Origin: Sulfitobacter sp.
Lineage (GTDB): Bacteria; Pseudomonadota; Alphaproteobacteria; Rhodobacterales; Rhodobacteraceae
Assembly: GCA_024636395.1 (NCBI GenBank)
Contig: JAGXHD010000066.1
Location: 1-5,446, forward strand
Direction: 5' to 3'
Length of the DNA: 5,446 nt
Numbering within the stretch: position 1 is the stretch's first letter; every line of letters starts with the position of its first letter. A program made the translations under genes and the position numbers. The notes beneath the pieces were generated by a model. It did not search any database and was not told where the DNA came from. It saw only the letters and a list, made by a program, of their open reading frames with translations. Shown in pieces: positions 1-5,446 of the stretch.

Positions 1-378
1 GAGTGGTTCCTGACCGGCGATCAAGGTGTGATGGACGTATCGCATCAGATTACCTATCTGGGCCGCAATGACGACATGATGAACGCGGGTGGTTTTCGCG
101 TCTCGCCCGTGGAAGTCGAGGCCTGCCTTGCCCGGTACGACGGGATCACTGCCGTAGGCGCCGCCGAAGTTACGGTCAAGGAGGGTGTCACCGTTATCGC
201 CGCCTTCTATACCGCACCTGCCCCACTGGACGAGCCCGCGCTGCGCTTGTATGCCGAGGGAAATCTGGCGCGCTACAAACAGCCGCGCCTTTACATCCAT
301 CTGCCTGCCCTGCCCATGGGCGCAAATGGCAAGATCCTGCGCGCACGGCTGCGCCAAAACTTCGAGGCACACCCATGA
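1..378 (+). CDS. AMP-forming acyl-CoA synthetase (class I adenylate-forming enzyme), C-terminal part; 5' end outside window
   Basis: This is the last 125 residues of an ANL-superfamily ligase, which activates a carboxylic acid with ATP to an acyl-AMP and then transfers it to CoA. The reading frame is open from base 1, so the gene starts to the left of the window. Three family motifs are visible in order. The TGD motif (residues 5-7) carries the aspartate that binds the AMP ribose. The hinge motif GRxDDMxNxGGFRVSPxEVE (about 21-40) leads into the mobile C-terminal domain. Near the end, LARYKQPR is followed by PMGANGKILR, whose lysine (visible residue 111) matches the catalytic lysine of the adenylation half-reaction. 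The C-terminal domain therefore looks intact. The substrate-binding pocket lies in the missing N-terminal part, so the acid used cannot be named. The stop overlaps the start of the next gene by four bases, which suggests one operon and translational coupling. Confidence 0.93.
   Translation, partial: EWFLTGDQGVMDVSHQITYLGRNDDMMNAGGFRVSPVEVEACLARYDGITAVGAAEVTVKEGVTVIAAFYTAPAPLDEPALRLYAEGNLARYKQPRLYIHLPALPMGANGKILRARLRQNFEAHP
364..367 (+). promoter_or_regulatory. Ribosome binding site of the DsbA-family gene, inside the upstream gene
   Basis: GAGG lies 7 bases before the ATG at 375, within the last codons of the acyl-CoA synthetase. It supports ATG 375 as the start and a ribosome re-initiating or loading at the ATGA overlap. 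Confidence 0.6.
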
Positions 379-1013
379 CCGATACCGTCAAGCTTGATAT
401 CATGTCCGATCCGATCTGCCCCTGGTGCTATATTGGTAAGGCCCATCTGGACCGCGCATTGGCCGCTGCCCCGGATCATCCTTTCGTGATCGAATGGCAC
501 CCGTTCCAGCTCAATCCTGACATGCCCGAGGCCGGGATGGACCGGCGGGCCTATCTGGAAGGCAAATTTGGCGGAAAGGAGGGCGCGGTCAAAGCCTACG
601 CGCCTGTGGTCGAGCACGCAGAGCAAGCCGGGCTCAAGATCAACTTCGAGGGCATGGAGCGGACACCCAACACACTCAACGCACACCGCCTGATCCACTG
701 GGCGGGAATTGAAGGGCGCCAGACCGCTGCCGTCTCTGCGCTTTTCAAGGCCTATTTCGTCGACACCCGTGATATAGGCGATGTCGAAGTGCTTACCGAT
801 ATTGCCGACAGTATCGAGATGGATGCTTCCGTCGTGGGGCGTCTGCTAGCCACCGATGCGGATCTGCAGGAAATCCGTGACCGAGATGCCCATAGCAGAA
901 GCATGGGCATCAACTCCGTGCCGACATTCATCGTCGGTGGAAAGCATGCAGTGCCGGGCGCACAGCCGCCGGAGCTTTGGGCAAAAGTGATCGCAGAAGT
1001 CATGGGAGCCTGA
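375..1013 (+). CDS. DsbA-family oxidoreductase, FrnE-like (cytoplasmic thioredoxin-fold thiol:disulfide protein)
   Basis: The 212-residue protein has a thioredoxin fold with a DsbA-type helical insertion. The first strand (KLDIMSDPICPWCYIGK) places a CPWC redox site at residues 15-18. The partner loop SVPT places the cis-proline at about residue 183, followed by the conserved FIVGGK strand and a GAQPPE turn near 195-200. The motif RTPNTLNAHRL (96-106) is typical of the FrnE branch, whose members are about 200-240 residues. There is no signal peptide, so it should act in the cytoplasm, unlike classical periplasmic DsbA. FrnE relatives are linked to oxidative-stress tolerance and disulfide exchange or isomerisation; the specific substrate here is unknown. 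The related 2-hydroxychromene-2-carboxylate isomerases share the fold but normally lack the CxxC pair, so its presence argues for redox chemistry. The ATGA overlap with the acyl-CoA synthetase gene indicates co-expression. No obvious strong terminator follows. Confidence 0.92.
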   Translation: MTDTVKLDIMSDPICPWCYIGKAHLDRALAAAPDHPFVIEWHPFQLNPDMPEAGMDRRAYLEGKFGGKEGAVKAYAPVVEHAEQAGLKINFEGMERTPNTLNAHRLIHWAGIEGRQTAAVSALFKAYFVDTRDIGDVEVLTDIADSIEMDASVVGRLLATDADLQEIRDRDAHSRSMGINSVPTFIVGGKHAVPGAQPPELWAKVIAEVMGA

Positions 1014-1061
1014 GCAGGTTGTTGCAAAAGCGCAGCTAATCCCAACAGCGGTCAGAAAACA

Positions 1062-1088
1062 CTAGGCCGCAGCATGACCCTCGCCTAG
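1062..1088. repeat. Inverted repeat downstream of the DsbA-family gene
   Basis: CTAGGC (1062-1067) and GCCTAG (1083-1088) are perfect inverted copies around a 15-base loop. A second, wider pair, TTGTTG (1019-1024) and CAACAA (1095-1100), brackets them. Together they could fold as an RNA hairpin after the oxidoreductase gene, but the 6-bp stem is short and no T-run follows. This is a weak candidate for a transcript-end structure and may be chance. Confidence 0.2.
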
Positions 1089-1164
1089 AATTTACAACAA
1101 GGGGCAAAAAGCCTCATCTAAAAAATACCTTCGAGCGGATGTGCAGGCAGTGAACAGGCAGATG

Positions 1165-1238
1165 GCGCTTTCGGGCGCGTCCTTTTCCAATTTTATACGG
1201 CCCGTTGGCCGCCTGACCGCTCTTGACGCGCTTGCGCG
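1165..1238 (+). other. Cluster of three short GC-rich hairpins before the cytidylyltransferase gene (possible structured leader or terminator region)
   Basis: Three small stem-loops follow one another on the plus strand. The first is GCGCT-TTCG-GGCGC (1165-1178, the innermost pair a U-G wobble on a UUCG loop), followed by a pyrimidine-rich stretch up to about 1194. The second is CGGCC-CGTT-GGCCG (1198-1211). The third is CGCG-CTTG-CGCG (1227-1238). The first, with its downstream CCTTTTCC and TTTTAT, resembles a weak intrinsic terminator and could end the upstream operon. The set could equally be a folded 5' leader. It matches no riboswitch family that I recognise. The 253-base gap 1014-1266 holds no supported gene. 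Confidence 0.3.
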
Positions 1239-1252
1239 GGGTTTGGTGAATT

Positions 1253-1260
1253 GAGAGAGG
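1253..1260 (+). promoter_or_regulatory. Ribosome binding site of the cytidylyltransferase-like gene
   Basis: The purine-rich GAGAGAGG is followed by six T residues and then ATG at 1267. The spacing is good, and it selects this ATG over the later in-frame GTG codons at 1291 and 1294. Confidence 0.75.
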
Positions 1261-1266
1261 TTTTTT

Positions 1267-1698
1267 ATGATAACGTCGATATCGTCGCGCGTGGTGCTGA
1301 CTTACGGATCCTTCGATCTGTTCCACCAGGGCCACGCACATCTGCTCAAGCGCCTGTCGATGATGGGCAGCGAACTCATTGTCGGGTGTTCCACCGATGC
1401 CTATAACGAGAAGATGGGGGTGCCCGCAGTCACTTCCTACGCCCAACGCCGCCTCATGCTGGAGAGCTGCCGGTTCGTGAGCCGCGTCATTGCCGAGCAG
1501 GAATGGGACCAAAAATACACTGATATTATCAATTACAACGTGTCAGTTTTCGCCATGGGCGATGAGTGGACAGGTCAGTTCGATCACTTCGAGGATCTTA
1601 CCCAGGTTGTCTACGTCCCGCGCACACAGATTATCGGTACGCCCCGTCCGTTTCATGCCGTACCCGAGCCACTGCTCAAAATTGCGTCAGTGCGCTGA
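1267..1698 (+). CDS. Glycerol-3-phosphate cytidylyltransferase-like protein (TagD/GCT family nucleotidyltransferase)
   Basis: This 143-residue protein belongs to the HxGH nucleotidyltransferase superfamily. It aligns by eye along most of its length with TagD-type enzymes, which make CDP-glycerol and pyrophosphate from CTP and sn-glycerol 3-phosphate. Visible landmarks are LTYGSFDLFHQGH at the N-terminus (HQGH at 20-23, the phosphate-binding signature), STDAYNEK (42-49), SYAQRRLMLESCRFV (57-71, matching the helix and RYVDEV region), MGDEWTGQFD (97-106, matching GDDWEGKFD) and VVYVPRT (114-120). The final RTxGISTT signature reads RTQIIGTP (119-126): R, T, the isoleucine and one threonine remain, but the glycine and serine are replaced. 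The tail runs about 17 residues past this. No frameshift that would restore the motif is apparent. No glycerophosphate transferase or capsule gene is nearby, so CTP and glycerol phosphate as substrates are an inference; another alcohol phosphate, or weak activity, is possible. It ends with tandem TGA-TAA stops. Confidence 0.85.
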   Translation: MITSISSRVVLTYGSFDLFHQGHAHLLKRLSMMGSELIVGCSTDAYNEKMGVPAVTSYAQRRLMLESCRFVSRVIAEQEWDQKYTDIINYNVSVFAMGDEWTGQFDHFEDLTQVVYVPRTQIIGTPRPFHAVPEPLLKIASVR

Positions 1699-1789
1699 TA
1701 AGCTTTCATTTTCTCTGATTTCAATTGCGCGCACTACAACCTGCGGTTAGTCAGGTTTTGGTATCGCTTGACTGGTGCCTTTTTGTACT

Positions 1790-1793
1790 GGAG
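1790..1793 (+). promoter_or_regulatory. Ribosome binding site deciding the GTG start of the MFS transporter
   Basis: GGAG sits 6 bases before GTG 1800. A TTG at 1725 and an ATG at 1827 are in the same frame, but neither has a comparable site upstream, so this site fixes the start. Confidence 0.7.
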
Positions 1794-1799
1794 CGTCGA

Positions 1800-3020
1800 G
1801 TGTCTTTAACCCCCCAACCGTTTGCGATGGGTCGCGGCGAATTTGTTGCTTTGCTTGCGATGATGCTCGCTGCGGTTGCGTTTTCGATCGACGCGATGTT
1901 GCCGGCCCTGCCGATGATCGGTGCCGAGCTGTCACCGGATCGGCCCACGGATGCGCCGCTCATCGTAAGCACATTTCTGTTTGGCATGGGGGTGGGCACG
2001 TTTTTCACCGGCCCTCTGTCAGATGCCTACGGGCGCAAGCGGGTCATTCTGGTGTTCAGCTGGGTTTTCATCGCGGGTGCGGCAATCGCGTGGGTCAGCC
2101 CGTCTCTGGAGATGGTCCTGGTCGGGCGGGTGTTGCAGGGTTTGGGTGCCGCGGGCCCGCGTATCGTCGCGAATGCCATCGTGCGCGACCGCTTCGCCGG
2201 GCGTCAGATGGCAAAGATCCTGTCGGTCATCATGATGATTTTCGTAATGATTCCTGCTGTAGCGCCGCTTATGGGGTCGATCATTATAGGTATCACCGGC
2301 TGGCGGGGGATATTCGGCGCATTCATCGCCTTCGCTATGACCTATTCGATCTGGATGATGCTGCGCCTGCCCGAAACGCTCGCGCCGGAAAATCGCAGGC
2401 CGCTGCGTCTGCGGCTTATGGGGTATGCTGTGGCCGAAGTCATCCGCCACCCCGTCTCGCGGCTGTCGATCCTTGCGATCATGTTCGTGTCGGCCATGCT
2501 CTTTCTGACGATCATGCTGGTGCAACCGCTATTCGATACGGTCTATGGCCGGGCGGATGAATTCCCTTTCTGGTTTTTCTTCATTGCCATCGCCGCAGGC
2601 AGTGCAAGCCTGCTCAATGCACTTCTGGTGGTGCGTTTCGGCATGTGGCGCCTCGTGACGACAGCGCTGGCGGTACAGATCGTCCTGTCGAGTACATTCT
2701 TACTATTTGATCTGGGCAGCGGGCCGTTCGGCTTTTATTTCTTTGTGTTCTGGCTCACCTGTATCTTCTTTCAGACTGGCCTGAGTTTTGGCAACCTCAA
2801 CGCGCTGGCGATGGAGCATATGGGCCACATCGCAGGTATGGCATCCTCGGTGATCGGCGCGATATCCACGGTGGGTGCGGTCGCGATCTCTGGGCCCATC
2901 GGCACGATGTTTAACGGCCATTACACCATACTGATCACCTCCGTGCTGGTGCTAGCCAGTGCTGGGTTCTTTTGCATGCTTTGGATGGAGCGCTACACCA
3001 ATCGATCCGAAGTGCTCTAG
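1800..3020 (+). CDS. Bcr/CflA-type MFS multidrug efflux transporter (12-TM, proton-driven)
   Basis: The 406-residue inner-membrane protein fits the Bcr/CflA drug:H+ antiporter group, whose members are about 400 residues with 12 membrane helices. Near the N-terminus the first helix carries AFSIDAMLPALP (27-38), close to the family's conserved D-x-x-LPALP signature. MFS motif A follows helix 2 as GPLSDAYGRKR (71-81). Helix 4 begins VGRVLQGLGAAGPR (108-121), the motif B region with its arginine at 110. Helix 5 contains IPAVAPLMGS (151-160), matching the proline/glycine-rich antiporter motif C. Further hydrophobic segments lie near 222-243, 255-276, 284-303, 308-330, 345-366 and 374-396, and a charged loop at about 190-221 separates the two halves. 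GTG 1800 is preferred because of its ribosome binding site and because the resulting N-terminus resembles family members; starting at TTG 1725 would add 25 unlikely residues. Its substrate cannot be told from sequence. It may follow the cytidylyltransferase gene in one transcript, 101 bases apart. Confidence 0.93.
   Translation: MSLTPQPFAMGRGEFVALLAMMLAAVAFSIDAMLPALPMIGAELSPDRPTDAPLIVSTFLFGMGVGTFFTGPLSDAYGRKRVILVFSWVFIAGAAIAWVSPSLEMVLVGRVLQGLGAAGPRIVANAIVRDRFAGRQMAKILSVIMMIFVMIPAVAPLMGSIIIGITGWRGIFGAFIAFAMTYSIWMMLRLPETLAPENRRPLRLRLMGYAVAEVIRHPVSRLSILAIMFVSAMLFLTIMLVQPLFDTVYGRADEFPFWFFFIAIAAGSASLLNALLVVRFGMWRLVTTALAVQIVLSSTFLLFDLGSGPFGFYFFVFWLTCIFFQTGLSFGNLNALAMEHMGHIAGMASSVIGAISTVGAVAISGPIGTMFNGHYTILITSVLVLASAGFFCMLWMERYTNRSEVL
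2986..3019 (+). terminator. Possible imperfect hairpin at the 3' end of the MFS gene
   Basis: Plus-strand bases 2986-2994 (TGGAGCGCT) can pair with 3011-3019 (AGTGCTCTA). This gives a 9-bp stem with two G-U wobbles and a 16-base loop that includes the stop region. A second tiny stem, AGGC-TTTC-GCCT (3019-3030), abuts it. No proper T-run follows, only scattered pyrimidines, so an intrinsic terminator is a weak call. On the minus strand the wobbles become mismatches, so the hairpin would be weaker for mfd transcripts. Confidence 0.25.
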
Positions 3021-5446
3021 GCTTTCGCCTTCTTAAGCGCCTTCTCTTTCGCCACCACATGCTCGGCCAAATCGCGTGCAATGGCGAACGCACCTTTGAT
3101 CTTGTCGGTATCGGTGGCCCAATCGCGGCGTACGACGATCTTGTTATCTTTGACCTTCGCCAATCCACGCTGATCATTGATGAACTGTACCAGTCCTTCG
3201 GGAGATGCGAATTTATCGTTGTGAAACTGGACCGTGGCCCCTTTTGGTCCGCCGTCGAGTTTAGAGATCCCGGCGCGCTTGCACATCGCCTTGATCCGCA
3301 CAACCAACATCAGGGTGTTCACTTCCTTGGGCAGCGTGCCGAATCTGTCGATCAATTCGGCGGCAAAGCCTTCGAGCTCTACCTTCTTGGTCAGTTCCGA
3401 CAGGCGGCGATAGAGGCCGAGGCGTACGTCGAGATCGGGCACGTAGGCCTCCGGGATCAAGACAGGCACGCCCAGATTGATCTGCGGCGCCCATTGGCCG
3501 TCGTTGTCGATGACACCCTCCAGCTCGCCCGACCGGATCCGCGCAATCGCGTCCTCCAGCATCGACTGGTAAAGCTCGAAGCCCACATCGCGCATCTGGC
3601 CTGATTGCTCCTCGCCCAGAAGATTACCCGCCCCACGAATGTCGAGATCCTGCGAGGCGAGCGTGAAACCTGCGCCCAAAGTGTCCAGAGAGCCGATCAC
3701 GCGTAGCCGCTTTTCTGCCAGAGTGGTCAGCTTGGCGCGTGGTTTGGTCGTGAGATAGGCGTAGGCGCGGGTCTTGGAGCGGCCCACGCGACCCCTGATC
3801 TGGTAGAGCTGTGCAAGCCCGAACATATCGGCGCGGTGGATGATCATTGTGTTGGCCGTGGGGATGTCGAGCCCTGATTCCACGATCGTGGTGGCCAGCA
3901 GAACATCGTAACTGCCGTCGTAAAAGGCATTCATGCGGTCATCGAGCTCGCCCGCCGCCATCTGGCCGTGGGCCACGACATAGCTGAGCTCGGGCAGCTG
4001 ATCCTTTAGAAACGCCTCAATCTCCGGCAGATCGGAAACGCGCGGCACCACGTAGAACGACTGGCCTCCCCGGTAATGCTCGCGCAGCAGTGCCTCACGC
4101 AGGGTAACGGTATCGAATTCGGACACATAGGTGCGGATGCTCAGGCGGTCCACAGGCGGCGTGCCGATGATGCTCAGATCACGCACGCCGGTCAGGCTGA
4201 GCTGGAGAGTGCGCGGGATCGGCGTTGCGCTAAGTGTCAGCACATGCACGTCCGTACGCATCGCTTTGAGCCGCTCTTTGTGACCCACACCGAAATGCTG
4301 CTCCTCGTCGATGACCAGCAGGCCCAATGCGTTGAACTTGATGGATTTCGCCAGCAACGCATGCGTCCCGATGACGATATCGACGGTGCCTTTCGTGATC
4401 CCCTCGCGGGTCGCGGCAGCATCTTTGGCGCTGACGAAACGGCTGAGTTGCCGCACTTCGATGGGAAAGCCGCGAAACCGCTCGGCGAAGCTTTTGTAAT
4501 GCTGGCGGGCCAGCAGGGTCGTCGGCGCGATCACCGCGACCTGCACGCCGGCCATGGCTGCGACAAAGGCCGCGCGCATCGCCACTTCGGTTTTGCCAAA
4601 GCCTACATCACCGACCACAAGCCGGTCCATCGGATTGCCGGAGGTAAGATCGTCGATCACATCGCCGATAGCGCTCAGCTGGTCATCGGTCTCCTGATAG
4701 GGAAAGCGCGCGGAAAACGCGTCCCACATGCCCGGCGGCGGCTCCAGCACAGGCGCGCGGCGCAGCGCGCGCTCGGCGGCGATCCGGATGAGCTTGTCGG
4801 CCATCTCGCGGATGCGTTCCTTGAGCTTGGCCTTCTTCGACTGCCACGCGCCGCCACCGAGCTTGTCGAGCAAGCCTTCTTCATGGCCATAACGGCTCAG
4901 AAGTTCAATGTTTTCAACGGGGAGATAGAGCTTGGATTGCTCGGCATACTCCAGCACCAGACACTCATGCGCCGCGCCCAGCGCGGTGATGACCTCCATA
5001 CCCAGATAGCGGCCGATACCGTGATCCACGTGCACGACCAGATCCCCGGGTGTGAGACTTTGGACCTCGCTGAGGAAGTTTTCCGCCCGGCGCTTGCGCT
5101 TGGGCCGCCGGATCAATCGATCTCCAAGTACATCCTGCTCGGAGATCACAGTCAGGTGGCGCTCCTTGTCGCCCGGCATCGGCCCCTCGAAGCCATGCTC
5201 AAGGGCCCAAACCGCCAGATGTAGGCCGCGCTTGCCGATGCGGGTGGCGTCGCGCACGGGGATCGCCTCCGACAGGCCCTCCTCCTCGATCAGCCCCGTG
5301 AGCCGCTCGCGCGCGCCCTCGGAATAACTGGCGATGAGCACGGGGCCTGCTTCAAGCTTTGCTTTCACGTGGCCTGCCAAAGCCCCGAAAAGACTGATGG
5401 ATTCCTGTTGGCGCTCGGGAGCGAAGTTGCGCCCGATCCGCCCGCC
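3017..5446 (-). CDS. mfd: Transcription-repair coupling factor Mfd, C-terminal 809 residues; 5' end outside window
   Basis: Mfd is an ATP-driven DNA translocase. It binds RNA polymerase stalled at DNA damage, pushes it off and recruits UvrA to start nucleotide excision repair. The frame is open to base 5446, and since family members run to roughly 1150 residues, about 340 N-terminal residues are missing. Order of domains in visible numbering: the end of the UvrB-like region including GRNFAPERQ (about 5-13); the CarD-like RNA polymerase interaction domain around LTPGDLVVHVDHGIGRYLG (131-149); the helicase core with Walker A GDVGFGKTE (279-287), APTTLLARQ (307-315), DEEQ (380-383) and SATPIPRTLQ (406-415); the second RecA lobe with TTIVESGLDIP (519-529) and QIRGRVGR (549-556); the RecG/Mfd-shared DLDIRGAGNLLGEEQSGQ (600-617); and the C-terminal TRCF regulatory domain (about 664-762). 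A lysine-rich tail ends it. All catalytic motifs look intact. It converges on the MFS gene, overlapping it by four bases. Confidence 0.98.
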   Translation of the reverse strand, partial: GGRIGRNFAPERQQESISLFGALAGHVKAKLEAGPVLIASYSEGARERLTGLIEEEGLSEAIPVRDATRIGKRGLHLAVWALEHGFEGPMPGDKERHLTVISEQDVLGDRLIRRPKRKRRAENFLSEVQSLTPGDLVVHVDHGIGRYLGMEVITALGAAHECLVLEYAEQSKLYLPVENIELLSRYGHEEGLLDKLGGGAWQSKKAKLKERIREMADKLIRIAAERALRRAPVLEPPPGMWDAFSARFPYQETDDQLSAIGDVIDDLTSGNPMDRLVVGDVGFGKTEVAMRAAFVAAMAGVQVAVIAPTTLLARQHYKSFAERFRGFPIEVRQLSRFVSAKDAAATREGITKGTVDIVIGTHALLAKSIKFNALGLLVIDEEQHFGVGHKERLKAMRTDVHVLTLSATPIPRTLQLSLTGVRDLSIIGTPPVDRLSIRTYVSEFDTVTLREALLREHYRGGQSFYVVPRVSDLPEIEAFLKDQLPELSYVVAHGQMAAGELDDRMNAFYDGSYDVLLATTIVESGLDIPTANTMIIHRADMFGLAQLYQIRGRVGRSKTRAYAYLTTKPRAKLTTLAEKRLRVIGSLDTLGAGFTLASQDLDIRGAGNLLGEEQSGQMRDVGFELYQSMLEDAIARIRSGELEGVIDNDGQWAPQINLGVPVLIPEAYVPDLDVRLGLYRRLSELTKKVELEGFAAELIDRFGTLPKEVNTLMLVVRIKAMCKRAGISKLDGGPKGATVQFHNDKFASPEGLVQFINDQRGLAKVKDNKIVVRRDWATDTDKIKGAFAIARDLAEHVVAKEKALKKAKA

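Noticed and set aside
375..1013. 2-hydroxychromene-2-carboxylate isomerase as the identity of the DsbA-like gene
   Set aside because: The fold is shared, but the intact CPWC redox pair and the SVPT cis-proline loop favour the FrnE-like oxidoreductase branch.
1091..1124. Possible promoter: TTTACA at 1091-1096 with an A-rich stretch near 1119-1124
   Set aside because: The -10-like sequence is about 22 bases away, too far for a standard spacer, and matches poorly at normal spacing.
1223..1251. Possible sigma-70 promoter: TTGACG at 1223-1228 upstream of the cytidylyltransferase
   Set aside because: The -35-like box is good, but the sequence 17-18 bases downstream (GTGAAT/TGAATT) is a poor -10, and the box overlaps a hairpin.
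1114..1512. 132-codon open frame on the minus strand across the intergenic region and the cytidylyltransferase start
   Set aside because: It overlaps a well-supported gene with a good ribosome binding site, and its translation has no recognisable motif.
1768..1773. TTGACT upstream of the transporter as a -35 box
   Set aside because: A -10 at normal spacing would fall on GAGCGT, just before the start codon, and does not match.
1775..2560. 261-codon open frame on the plus strand inside the transporter
   Set aside because: It is an out-of-frame shadow: the translation is rich in Arg, Cys, His and Gly with no family features, while the transporter frame carries clear MFS motifs.
2972..3604. Open frame of 210 codons on the plus strand opposite the mfd 3' end
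   Set aside because: Same codon-register artefact as above, and it also overlaps the transporter's 3' end out of frame. No domain is recognisable.
4076..5224. Long open frame of 382 codons on the plus strand opposite mfd
   Set aside because: It is in exact codon register with mfd, where plus-strand stops need TTA, CTA or TCA codons in mfd; these are rare in a GC-rich genome. Mfd motifs are intact throughout and the antisense translation shows no recognisable domain.

Overview
This window looks like chromosomal DNA from a GC-rich alphaproteobacterium, most likely a marine Rhodobacterales/roseobacter-type organism. That is an inference from overall GC richness, codon use (TTA, CTA and TCA codons are scarce) and the close family fit of the Mfd, Bcr/CflA and FrnE-like proteins. 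I could not run a search to confirm the taxon.

Layout, left to right. (1) Positions 1-378, plus strand: the C-terminal 125 residues of an AMP-forming acyl-CoA synthetase. (2) Positions 375-1013, plus strand: a complete FrnE-type DsbA-family oxidoreductase with a CPWC active site, joined to the ligase by an ATGA stop/start overlap, so the two form an operon. (3) Positions 1014-1266: a 253-base intergenic stretch with inverted repeats, a run of three short GC-rich hairpins and a clear ribosome binding site at its end. (4) Positions 1267-1698, plus strand: a small TagD/GCT-like cytidylyltransferase with an altered C-terminal RTxGIST motif. (5) Positions 1699-1799: a short AT-richer gap with no convincing promoter. 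(6) Positions 1800-3020, plus strand: a 12-TM Bcr/CflA-type MFS drug-efflux transporter, best started at a GTG with a good ribosome binding site. (7) Positions 3017-5446, minus strand: the C-terminal 809 residues of the transcription-repair coupling factor Mfd, whose 5' end lies beyond the right edge.

The transporter and mfd converge, and their stop codons share one CTAG palindrome, so no spacer separates the two opposing genes. The plus-strand genes do not form an obvious single pathway: a ligase/thiol-oxidoreductase pair, then a lone nucleotidyltransferase and an efflux pump, next to a housekeeping repair gene.

I see no tRNA, rRNA, insertion sequence, CRISPR array, phage gene or defence system. 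I found no credible new biological system. The points most worth a second look are the degenerate nucleotide-binding motif of the cytidylyltransferase, the structured region in front of it, and the overlapping convergent gene ends.
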